Positions 11,278 to 19,553 of a DNA stretch of 19,565 nucleotides are shown here, piece after piece. A model generated the notes under the pieces. That model saw only the letters and a list, made by a program, of their open reading frames with translations. It was not told where the DNA came from and did no database searches. A program made the position numbers and the translations under genes. Source of the DNA: Isohypsibius dastychi (lineage: Eukaryota; Tardigrada; Eutardigrada; Parachela; Isohypsibiidae); contig JAQIWT010000473.1 of NCBI GenBank assembly GCA_034696485.1, positions 1 to 19,565 on the forward strand. The letters run 5' to 3'. Positions within the stretch are counted from its first letter, which is position 1. Each line of letters starts with the position of its first letter.

Positions 11278-11635
11278 GAGGGGTCGGGTTGCGATGACCA
11301 GGTGAGTTGTTGGCTGAAACGATCAGCTGCAATGATTGGCTCATTGTGCAGTTTGATTCTGATGTCCCTGGAATGATTCGTAACTCACACCAACCTCAAC
11401 ATTTTGTTCGTGACTGACTAAGAATGCGTACGCGCTAACGGTTGTTGAAGTGAAGGCATAGGTCAAAGTTGGGGACGCAAAATTGAAAGTCCTTCAATCA
11501 ATTTATCGATGGTATCCTCACAAGTCTTCCGAAGGTCGCTGTTACGACTGTGTTGATTAAAGGTCTCAGTTTGTTAGACTGTGGAAACAATCGGTGTTCA
11601 CTTACTCATATTCATACTATACTACCTCGACAAAT
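11278..11635. other. Spacer between the spectrin 3' end and the secreted LRR-like gene
   Basis: This must hold the promoter of the next gene. I see no clear TATA box. Pyrimidine/CA initiator-like sequence (TTCACTTACTCATATTCA) lies 35-60 bases before the start codon. No repeat or RNA gene is visible. Confidence 0.4.
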
Positions 11636-12532
11636 ATGAAAATCGAGAGTGGGAAACTTTTGATTGCGGTATTTTTTAGATGTTTCTTAGTGGCCGTAGC
11701 CATGATCCAAGGTAGGTGATGACTGAAAGACATTCGGTTTCCATTCAAACTCGCATTTTGAATTCCTACAGATCATTCTGAACTGACCAACACGCCACTG
11801 AACGCTACCGAATGCCGAGCTTTCAACACCCCTGCTTGCCAGATGCTCTTTCAAGGCATGCATTGTGACCAAGGCTGGTTCTACAGTATCTGCAATCCCT
11901 CCGCCGACTCGAAAGACATCAAGGAGCACTTCACGAAAATGTCACAAAAAATTCCCAAAAGTCCACTTGTTCTCAGACTGGAGGGGCCAGACAGCCTCAA
12001 TTTCAACCCGACAAATGATTCATTGTTCCCCATGCGTGAAAACATTATCATCCTGTTGATCGAGAGATTCAGCGGTTTCAACACGGATAAGCTGAGCGGC
12101 CTGGGTTTGACAAATGTGATTGATCTAACATTTTCATATTGTCATCATGTGCGAGTCACGCGGAAAGGGCTCATGGACTTTGGCAAACTGAAGTCGCTGG
12201 TCTTCAAGTTTAGCACAGTTGCTTATATTGAGCGAAATGTACTGGAAGTCCTGCCTGGTTTGAAGCAGTTCCACCTGGAAGATGAAAGGTTCATCGAAGA
12301 ACAGCAGCCAGGAGAGAAGCATGCTTACATGTACCGGATCTACTGCAGTTCAGAATATCAGTGGTTGAGGGACTTCCTGAAATGCCATTCTGATCTGACT
12401 AAGCCAGTGGAAGAAGGCAAAATCTACAGAATCGCTGACAAGTACTACAATCCGAAACAACGTCCGGGATTTTTGTCAACTGTTAACTGTCGGAGCCCGT
12501 TGTATGCGAATTTTACTTCGGTGATGAACTGA
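11636..12532 (+). CDS. Secreted protein with leucine-rich-repeat-like core, two exons
   Basis: Exons 11636-11711 and 11772-12532 join across a 60-base GT–AG intron (phase 1) to give 278 residues. The first exon is almost exactly a signal peptide (LLIAVFFRCFLVAVAM). The ATG is the first in frame after an upstream stop. The mature protein starts with a four-Cys cluster (ECRAF, PACQM, MHCDQ, SICNP) resembling an LRR N-terminal cap. It continues with LRR-like periodicity (LGLTNVIDLTF, FGKLKSLVFKF, LEVLPGLKQFHLE) and ends with a C-terminal-cap-like region (YCSSEYQWLRDFLKC to VNC). NAT and NFT are possible glycosylation sites. No transmembrane segment or GPI signal is seen, so I infer secretion. 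I do not recognise an orthologue. LRR membership is inferred from spacing only, and the function is unknown. Confidence 0.78.
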
Positions 12533-12781
12533 CAAGCAGCTCGGAATTCCGTTGCTTGGAATGAAACCATGTAGGTGTTTAGGTCTGAGTTTATCTTGAC
12601 GTACAAGTTCACTCTTTTGTTATTTATGATCCCAGTGATGAAGATTGCGACGCCTGCGCTCGTACAGTTTAGCGCTTACTCTGTTTTTCATAATCAATGG
12701 GGTAGTGACCATAGTCTTTCTGAGACTTTGCTTTGTATTCTCACCAAACAACAACTGTCGGTTACGGATAAACACTGAGCG
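12533..12781. other. Downstream flank of the LRR-like gene, no gene seen
   Basis: No AATAAA follows the stop within this stretch. The nearest related string is GGATAAACAC near 12766. The open frames are short and unconvincing. This probably includes the 3' UTR. Confidence 0.4.
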
Positions 12782-12925
12782 TACTCTATCCTCCCGATAA
12801 AGCGGTGGTCTAGAGTTTTGATTTAGTCAATCAAGACTGCGGGGTCCGGTTGGTACACGGACGCGGTGCGGTCCAGATTACTGAATCAAAACAGCTTACC
12901 ACCGATTTATCGTAAGGATAGAGTA
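12782..12925. mobile_element. Short terminal-inverted-repeat element (MITE-like, TA-flanked)
   Basis: The left arm 12782-12827 and right arm 12880-12925 are reverse complements over 46 bases with 37 matches. The outermost ten bases (TACTCTATCC and GGATAGAGTA) match perfectly. A short internal loop of about 52 bases lies between them, and pairing continues weakly inward. Both ends carry TA, the target duplicated by Tc1/mariner transposases. There is no coding capacity, so any mobility would need a transposase from elsewhere. The mismatches between arms suggest an old, inactive copy. A single-copy foldback is the alternative. Confidence 0.7.
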
Positions 12926-13467
12926 AGCAGAAACAACTGAGCAAGTTAGTCTTGGTTGGGGTATGGATCCAACTGTGAAGGGCCCGAAGGGGTTTTTTTT
13001 TGCTTGAGCGTCTACTCCCGGTACTTCCCATATTTTCGGTTGTAATGATGAGTCTGGCACAACACCGTTTCAATCAGATTTCGGCAAATCTAGGCTAGAG
13101 TATCGGAAACGTGGCCGGCAATCCCCCCCCCCCCCTTCGTGCAAGCTCCAGAATGTGTAAACTGGTTCTAACAAGGGTGTACCAAGTGTTTTCTGGTTTT
13201 GGTTCCATGAATAATTCTTAACGGAACCAGAAATACATCGCCCTATGGCCATAATAGCCTTCACGAAGAATACCGCGCAGACTTGCATAAATGTAACGGT
13301 GATTTTACGGGTATTGAATAATCGATGGTCTTTGTCAAAATATTGGCGAGACGCCTAACGGCGCTCGGACAGCGGAAGTTCGTTGTGCATATGGGCATGA
13401 GATCAACTGCGCATATATTGTATAAAACAATGATGTGTTGCGTAATCAATATTCTTCTACACCGCGG
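12926..13467. other. Intergenic stretch with a C homopolymer
   Basis: No gene is seen. It holds a run of thirteen C at 13123-13135, a short T run near 12990, and a small hairpin around 13190-13230 (TTCTGGTT paired with AACCAGAA). Its last part is the upstream region of the small peptide gene. Confidence 0.5.
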
Positions 13468-13476
13468 TATATATAT
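13468..13476 (+). promoter_or_regulatory. TATA box of the small secreted peptide gene
   Basis: TATATATAT lies about 57 bases before the ATG at 13533. That places a transcription start near 13500 and a 5' leader of about 30 bases. A second AT-rich string (TATTGTATAAAACAA) sits about 50 bases upstream. Confidence 0.5.
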
Positions 13477-13532
13477 TCCGATGATAAAAAACTTTCGAAA
13501 CGCGCTTGTTTGAAGTGAAATTTTTTTCAACC

Positions 13533-13769
13533 ATGAGACTTTTACAGTGCCTTCTCCTTTGCATTGTTATCGTGTTGGCAAGCTGTGACTCTCGTGTCAA
13601 GCATGGTTCGCCGAAGACGAACAACAAACTTTCAAGTCTCAAGCAGAATCCGGCACCAGGTACAGGGAATTCGCCGCCTGCTAGACCAGGGTTCCCCTAC
13701 CAGTCGACCTTCTTCGGAAATCTGAACTTGTTGATCGGAAACGCAAGACCAGTGGTTCGGAGCGGATAA
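13533..13769 (+). CDS. Small secreted peptide, 78 residues, unrecognised
   Basis: A single-exon frame starts at an ATG in good context (TTCAACCATGAG) and encodes a strong signal peptide (MRLLQCLLLCIVIVLASC). The mature part of about 58 residues is rich in Pro, Gly, Asn and Ser, with PAPGTGNSPPARPGFPY and a C-terminal FGNLNLLIGNARPVVRSG. It has no cysteine beyond the signal region, so it is not a disulphide-rich toxin or defensin type. No dibasic cleavage sites are seen, which argues against a typical multi-copy neuropeptide precursor. A TATA box upstream and AATAAA 180 bases after the stop make a complete small transcription unit. The function is unknown. Confidence 0.6.
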   Translation: MRLLQCLLLCIVIVLASCDSRVKHGSPKTNNKLSSLKQNPAPGTGNSPPARPGFPYQSTFFGNLNLLIGNARPVVRSG

Positions 13770-13948
13770 TATGGTTTGAACGGGAGTTGGGTGAACTGCA
13801 TAATGTGAGCTCATATCGGACTTCAGTAGAGGACTTTGTCAGCCGTTTTATTTTTGCAGGTCTTCAGAAAAGTCGCTAGAATGGTACTTCTTCTGTGGTT
13901 AAGATTGAAAGTCTGTCTATCAGTTTTGTTGCTTTTCCCTTGCATTGC

Positions 13949-13954
13949 AATAAA
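13949..13954 (+). terminator. Poly(A) signal of the small peptide gene
   Basis: AATAAA in TTGCAATAAAGTCGG lies 180 bases after the TAA stop, a normal distance for a short animal gene. Confidence 0.5.
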
Positions 13955-13992
13955 GTCGGAGACATGAGTACGTCTCAACTGTGACGCTACAT

Positions 13993-14371
13993 GGCGCCAT
14001 GAATTTTCGTAGGCAGACTTTTCGCAGTCTCGACTTTTCGTAGCCAAGAGCTCTCGTTGTAGAGAACTTTCGTATTCACAACCATTCGAAGCCAGCAGTT
14101 TCGTAGTAGACAATTCATGGTACCAAGGGTTCCCGGTAAGAAGTTTTGCTGTACAACACATCGTAATTAAAACTTAAAGCACTCAAGACAATTCACGAGT
14201 GGACGAGACACTTCAGGAAACCAAAAGAACTCCAGAACACCATAACTACGAAACGTCTTGCCTGCGAGATCATCGGACAACGAGGATTCTTGACTACGAG
14301 AAGTACGGCAACGTAAGTTCTACTACGAAAATTTGGAATACGAAAGGTGGTCTACGAAATGTCATGGCACC
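13993..14371. repeat. Foldback element built from TTTCGTAG motifs in inverted arms
   Basis: The left half (about 13993-14125) contains repeated TTTTCGTAG, CTTTTCGCAG, TTTCGTATTC and TTTCGTAGTAG. The right half (about 14240-14371) contains the complement, CTACGAAA-type strings (AACTACGAAAC, GACTACGAGAAG, CTACTACGAAAA, AATACGAAAGG, TCTACGAAAT). The outer ends also match: GGCGCCATGA on the left against the complement of TCATGGCACC on the right. Spacing between motifs is irregular (about 10-25 bases), so this is a diverged, imperfect palindrome rather than a clean tandem array. The middle (14130-14230) is unpaired. No coding content was found. Confidence 0.6.
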
Positions 14372-14988
14372 TGCAGCAATGACCGTCTGATGTCAGCCGC
14401 CGCAAGTACGGAGTTTTGGTTCGGTTGCCTTCGGACTCTGACTCTCCGAAGCTTCAGAACATAGAGGTCTAGTTAGCTTCACTCTATGTCACAAAATCAG
14501 GAGTGGGTTTTTCGTCAGCACAGCAGTATTGTCTGACAATCAGTTTGCTCGATTTCGCTAGGCCAACGGAACTTAACCACTGTGAATTCAAGAATCCTGA
14601 TCATCTTGGGGTTACGGTGAGAATTTCCACCAAATATCGACAAGGATATTTAGCGACAGTTTCTGGATTTGGTGAACCCAATCAAATTGTAGTAACCTAT
14701 GTAATAATAACAGGAAAGGCTTAGTTTGGGCAAACCCGGGGATGGGGTATTCAGCTCCCGAAATTCACCAAGGGAACCGATCCCTAAATTAAAAGACATA
14801 CAGCAACGATTTTTTCTAAGGTTTTGAGAAGCTCGTCACTCTTGACCTGGAAAAGAAGCATCAGGAGTGTGTGCCCCCGCTGCAAAAACCGCATCCCTGC
14901 GCAGTTCTCGCTGGATATTGAAGCGTTTTTAACTGCCAGCTGAATTCACAGAATCAATACTTTCGTTTTTAAAAATGGTCAAGTTAGA
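14372..14988. other. Intergenic stretch between the foldback element and the Gly-rich gene
   Basis: I see no convincing gene. A small inverted repeat lies at 14429-14451 (CTTCGGA and TCCGAAG). The right part must contain the 3' UTR of the minus-strand Gly-rich gene, but no AATAAA in that orientation is visible close to its stop codon. Confidence 0.45.
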
Positions 14989-17333
14989 TTAAGAAGAGCG
15001 CGAAGAGGAAGAGGATGATAATTTAGGATACTGCGATTGATACGGAAATGAATTGTTGCTCTCATGGCTCGATCTTGATGACGAGGATTTATTCGAAGAA
15101 ATCGATCCACCGGATGAACCATATGGCGGTCTGTAGGAGGAAGATGATGAGCTGCTGGCATATGGCGAAGACTGTCCAGAACTCTTCGAAGACGACCGGT
15201 ATCCAAATCCACTTGGACCATATCCATATCCGCCACTCAGCATGTTAGAATACCCGCTCCCACCGTAACCCATACCAATCGGATTGTAGCCGCTAAATTG
15301 CGAGTAGGGATTACCAAAGTTGCCGTAGCTGTTGCTGATTGACGTTCCTTGTATAACATTGGCGGGATTTATTTGTAGCTGTCGGGCCAGCGGACTTGAC
15401 AACATCGATGATGATGATGACGAAGTGCCTTGGCCTTGAGTCGGTGTGAAGGACTGTTGGCCTTGATTAGAGCCGGGGAAGGAGATGGACGCCGCTCGAT
15501 CAATCTCATCTACTCCAACTATGGGATCGACTGGCGTGGCGATCAACGTCGTCGATATTGTTGGCTGACCCACGATGACCTGACCAACTGGTGTTCCTTG
15601 AATGACGTTCCCGTAACCACCGCTACCATAACCAGATGAACCACCGTATCCGCCGCCATAGCCGCCTAATAATACAATGTCTCAGTTTCTGAATAGGTAG
15701 GTACTAAATCAAACTGCTCATACCTCCGCTATATCCAGACTGACCACCATAGCCGGACTGACCACCATAGCCGGTCTGACCGCCGTATCCAGACTGACCG
15801 CCATATCCGGATTGGCCATAACCTCCACCCCCATATCCACCGCCGCCGGAGTATGGTGATGACATGCCGTATCCACCAGAGAAGCCCCCTGAATAGACGT
15901 CTCCGCCGTATCCCCCACCACCTAATCGAGCAAAAATCGTTAGATAACTGATAACTTACAGGTACATGGATTGAAAGTGCGATTCCGGTGGATTACTCGT
16001 TTAAACTGATTGGATTTGTGTTAGACCCCGCGAAAGTTCAATGACTTTTCTAGAGACGTTGTTTGGTTTCTTTACAACTTTATTATCGTTCAGCAGAGGC
16101 AAGACCGTTACACTCAAATTGAGAATAAAAAAATGAAAAATTAAAAAAAAGAATAAAAAATGTTCACCTACCATAGCCAATTCCACCACCACCACCATAG
16201 CCACCACCTCCATAACCACCATATCCGCCACTTAGTCCACCACCGTATCCTCCTCCTCCATATCCACCGCCACTATATCCCCCTCCGCCATAGCCGCCAC
16301 CACCACCGTATCCAGAGTTCCCTCCGTACCCCGATCCGCCATATTGTCCGCCACTGCCACCCCCATAACCAACAGGTGTTCCAACAATAACGTTCCCTCC
16401 AGAAATCGGGGTGCCAATAACCGTATTCGCCGCAGTGGCACCAACAGGTGTTCCCTGAATGACCGTCTGTCGTCCCATGACATCAGTCCCACCCGATCCA
16501 CCACCAGTTGTGACCGTAATAGAGATCGGTGTGTTCTGCTTAGCGGATAACCCGCCGCTGTTGGCTAATGCATTCAACGCAATGTTCAGAGCTCGGTCAA
16601 TTTCGTCGACTCCAACTACAGGATCAACAGGTGTTGTGACAAGTCCGGCGGCGTTGCCCGTGTTAATCGGTGTTCCCTGGATGACAGTGGTAACCTGGCC
16701 GTTACCATATGATGATCCGTACTGGTTACCACCATATCCACCATATTGTCCCCCACCGTACGACTGACCCCCATAAGTCTGACCAAATAATCCATTGCTT
16801 CCACCATAAATATTCCCTCCACTGACAGGGGTTCCAACAATGGTATTCTGGGCTGTCGCGCCGACTGGTGTGCCGACCACAATTTGGTTAGCTTGTAACT
16901 GACTGCTAATCTGCGAGGAAAGCTGCTTGGCTAACGCGGACAGGGTGTCCCTCTGAAGCGAAGATGTTGAAGATGAAGAACCAGAGGATGGGGATGAGGA
17001 AGATGAAGAAGAGGTGGACTGTTTAGTGGGAAGGGGTTCGTCTGCTATTAGGGACAATCGGGGATCCTGCCTGGGCCGGACGGCGGCAGGGAAGACAGGA
17101 GAGGCAGAGATCAGGAAAACAGCCTGCAATATGATGATGAATAAACAATACATTGTAACAAAATTTGCATAAGTACACTGAAGCGGCTCGATATTGTTTA
17201 CCCTATCTCTACAAGGTTAGCTGATTTGAAGACGACCGACTCTTGGAAACTTATTACTGTAGGCGTTGCTGAATGGTCAATGAGCACTAATTGCTAATTG
17301 CAAATGACTTACCAGAACGAGCCTAAGCTCCAT
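14989..17333 (-). CDS. Secreted Gly/Tyr/Ser-rich protein with GTPV and VGVDEIDRA modules, four exons
   Basis: Exons on the minus strand are 17333-17313, 17123-16172, 15921-15724 and 15665-14989. Introns are GT–AG, phases 0, 1 and 1, giving 615 residues. Exon 1 begins MELRLVL and joins exon 2 to form a signal peptide (MELRLVLAVFLISASPVFPA). Then come a Ser-rich stretch (about 42-62) and a short helix-like LSALAKQLSSQISSQLQ. A first set of modules follows: VVGTPVGATA at 89, TPVDPVVGVDEIDRA at 172, and VIQGTPVGATA at 228. Gly/Tyr repeats (about 258-410) come next, then a second set (VIQGTPVGQ at 411, TPVDPIVGVDEIDRA at 434, VIQGTS at 494) and a Ser/Tyr-rich tail. There is no transmembrane segment. 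I infer an extracellular structural or adhesive role (cuticle, eggshell, secretion). I recognise no family. The composition resembles glycine-rich cuticle proteins, but the modules do not. Confidence 0.82.
15737..15808 (-). repeat. Four tandem 18-base units encoding GYGGQ(S/T)
   Basis: Within exon 3 of the Gly-rich gene, four contiguous 18-base units (15737-15754, 15755-15772, 15773-15790, 15791-15808) encode GYGGQS or GYGGQT. They differ mostly at silent positions, with degenerate units on both sides. The whole exon (198 bases, phase 1 at both ends) is Gly/Tyr repeat and can be skipped in frame. Confidence 0.85.
17124..17312 (-). other. First intron of the Gly-rich gene, with an alternative in-frame start
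   Basis: The donor is a perfect GTAAGT and the acceptor is CATATTGCAG. An ATG at 17153-17151, inside the intron and in frame with exon 2, would give an alternative signal peptide, MYCLFIIILQ followed by AVFLISAS. An octamer ATGCAAAT (minus strand, 17170-17163) lies just upstream of that ATG. I prefer the spliced start because both splice sites are strong, but an internal promoter is possible. Confidence 0.55.
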
Positions 17334-17387
17334 TGTGGAGGGCAACAAGAGATATCCGTTTGACGTTAAGGTTATCCGAACAGTACA

Positions 17388-17396
17388 ATTATATCA
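17388..17396 (-). promoter_or_regulatory. Possible TATA-like element of the Gly-rich gene
   Basis: On the minus strand GATATAATTG lies about 57 bases before the ATG at 17333, the same distance as the TATA box of the small peptide gene. It is not a strong consensus. Confidence 0.3.
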
Positions 17397-18780
17397 ATTG
17401 GATAACGCAAAAAAATCACGCGCGAATCGCTGATCGGGATGGAGCATGAGAGCAAAATGATTATTTTCCTGCAAAGTTGAGAGAAACGGAGATCGCAACT
17501 GACCGAGTAAGTTGGCGGTTAAGGATTACTTATTCGCGAGTGGCCGGCCTGCGCTGCTAGACGGGATTAAAGTGATGGACAGTAAGAGATGAGGGTTAAG
17601 TTTTATACTAATGCCAACTTGGAGTTTACTCGTTTACTCATATCCCCCGACCTGAGTAACTGTATTATCTGAGCCAACCGGTAAGTGCGAGACCTCCCCT
17701 CTATCCACATTACACAGCAACACCGCCGTAGTTCTCCTCTTTGCCGACTCAATTAGCATTTTGTTTTACGGGAGTAGACCGGAACATTGGCGTCTTTTCA
17801 TGGACCTGTTCAAACTGTGTAGCCGTTTGTTCTGTTGACTCTAATGAGAAATGTAACCTTCACCTCTATTTGCTGTGCTCGTTCTTTGCCGACTACCGGT
17901 ATTCCCGTAGAACTTGTTAGGCATACTGATCTTGTCCGCTGTTTGGTGTAATCGGCGCACTTTCTAGGTCAACTATTTTTGAGCACGGTATTTTGGTTTT
18001 AAGCGTATGGTGCTTTGCATAGGACTTTAATTCATTTTACGGAAATAAACTACAGCTTTGGTATAGAGACCGGAAAAGCACTTTTAAAGCTGTTCACGTA
18101 TGGCGTGTTGGTGTGTAGCCCATGTACGTATGTACACTACTGTAGGTTTGTCTCACTTTTTGACGTGAATTTTGTTAAGCACCACAAAAACTCTTACAGT
18201 TTATTTGTGACCTTTTTATGGAAACTGTTCTACCTCACAGGCTGAACTGAACGATTTGAAGAGTTTGGTTTTGAGGTTCAATATGGAGCTCGATATGACG
18301 TCAATATAACCCATCAAAAATGACCGATGTACCGTAGCAATGACAACGACAACGTCGTGATGCCTTCTCTTTTTTCGAAGGTACCAAAAAGTTTGTCTGA
18401 TTTTAAAGAACCCGAAAGTTATGCGGTAGAAGTTCCACGCCGTTTCGGATAAAAGTTCGGTGGTAAAAGCTTTGTTCTACGGTCGATTTTCCGTTCCCCT
18501 TACTGGTTTCCGAGTAACCGGAAACGGTTGAGACATCTTCCAAGTGCGGTTTTGCGACTGTCAATGTTCTTGATCTTTCATTAAACTTTGGACAGAAATC
18601 CTCAAATCCGGTCAGATTGCCAAATGAGGTGTACAACGTTTGGCGATTGTTTAACCACCAACACAACCACTGACAGCGAGAACGGTGTGCCGTAGGCATT
18701 ATCACAGAAGTCGCTTGGCGGCCATATCATTGGTGATGGATAGGCTGGGAGTCATTGGCACCTCACTATATTCACTGGCT
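17397..18780. other. Intergenic DNA, no gene supported
   Basis: Open frames here (for example 18015-18245 on + and 18705-18403 on minus) lack good starts, signal peptides, domains or splice context. A 12-base direct repeat TCTTTGCCGACT occurs at 17738-17749 and 17883-17894. An AATAAA occurs at 18043-18048 without a gene to serve. I found no tRNA-like or other RNA gene by eye. Confidence 0.5.
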
Positions 18781-18786
18781 AGTGAG

Positions 18787-18825
18787 AAATCACAGTTCGT
18801 TTCATGATGAATGTTTCTGTGATTT
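18787..18825. repeat. Small inverted repeat (AAATCACAG / CTGTGATTT)
   Basis: Nine bases pair perfectly (18787-18795 with 18817-18825) around a 21-base loop. Pairing continues outward imperfectly (GGCTAGTGAG against TAGATAGCTA). This could be a remnant of an inverted-repeat element or chance. Confidence 0.4.
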
Positions 18826-19024
18826 TAGATAGCTAATCCAGTCGCCAGTTTAACGCGATATGAACTAGCGGGCTGAGCGTACTCGATCAACGTTGCAAAT
18901 TAGCTTGTGTCAACAAATGGGCTAGTGCGAGCTGGGCTCTGGCGCCTTTCACAAACACCAATTTGTCAGACAGATTTCAATCAAATGTTCCACCAACAGC
19001 CTGATGCCAGGACTAAAACATTGA

Positions 19025-19279
19025 CAGCCAGATCTCGTCCACAAGCGAGTGCATAGTTCGACTGTGTTTCTGAACTTCTACTACGTTATCGTAGTTTTCA
19101 TGATGATGGCAACATATCAGACAAACGAATCAGACAAAGGGCCACAGAATGCGACGGACCATTCTTTGGCAAGAAATTTCAATAAGATGAGCGCGAAAAG
19201 ATTCGAAAATACACTAGCTTACTGTGTACCGTGTAAGCGTCTAATCAGTAGCGTTCGCACTCAGATGAGCTCAACGTAA
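19025..19279 (+). CDS. Possible exon of a secreted protein (low confidence)
   Basis: The frame is open from 19025 to a TAA at 19277. It contains a hydrophobic stretch like a signal peptide (VFLNFYYVIVVFMMMATY), followed by a polar region with two N-glycosylation motifs (NES, NAT) and a short YCVPCKR. There is no ATG before the hydrophobic core. The first in-frame ATG (19100) falls inside it, so a start would have to come from an upstream exon. An AG acceptor-like site at 19026-19027 would allow this. It may equally be a chance frame. Confidence 0.22.
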   Translation, partial: QPDLVHKRVHSSTVFLNFYYVIVVFMMMATYQTNESDKGPQNATDHSLARNFNKMSAKRFENTLAYCVPCKRLISSVRTQMSST

Positions 19280-19530
19280 CTCGTGCCCTATTGGCCAGCC
19301 GCGCTTTGGTTGCCACCAAGCCGTTGCAGCCCGAGAGGAGTATCATGGGCAATGATGGATGTTCCAACGTAGCGGCGAATACATCCTCGATTGCACCAGT
19401 CCAACCAACGCCAGCTCATATGGTTCCAAAAGGCTGGCATGTTGTCAAGCGCCAAGTCAATTTCATCGTTCTATTCATTGTTCCCGAGCAGTGGTGGATT
19501 TGACCATTTTTATGTGGGGGGGACGTCCGC

Positions 19531-19553
19531 TCCGCTTCTATTAGCGAAGCGGA
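19531..19553. repeat. Inverted repeat at the window edge (TCCGCTTC / GAAGCGGA)
   Basis: Eight bases pair perfectly with a 7-base loop. Further GAAGCGG-like copies follow immediately up to the end of the window. It could be the edge of a larger repeat that continues outside. Confidence 0.45.

Noticed and set aside
13190-13230. Small hairpin TTCTGGTT / AACCAGAA
   Set aside because: The stem is short, with several possible registers in TTGG-rich sequence. It is not distinguishable from chance.
14199-14390. 63-codon frame on the + strand in the right arm of the foldback element
   Set aside because: The frame merely reads the repeated CTACGAAA motif. It has no ATG in good context and no upstream promoter.
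14503-14724. 73-codon + strand frame
   Set aside because: It begins at a non-ATG codon, shows no family similarity, and I saw no flanking splice sites that extend it.
16160-16767. Long + strand His- and Pro-rich frames
   Set aside because: They are antisense readings of the Gly/Tyr-coding exon of the minus-strand gene.
18403-18705. 100-codon minus-strand frame
   Set aside because: It has a mixed composition resembling a real protein, but no domain, signal peptide, promoter or poly(A) signal. It is kept out of the gene list for lack of support.
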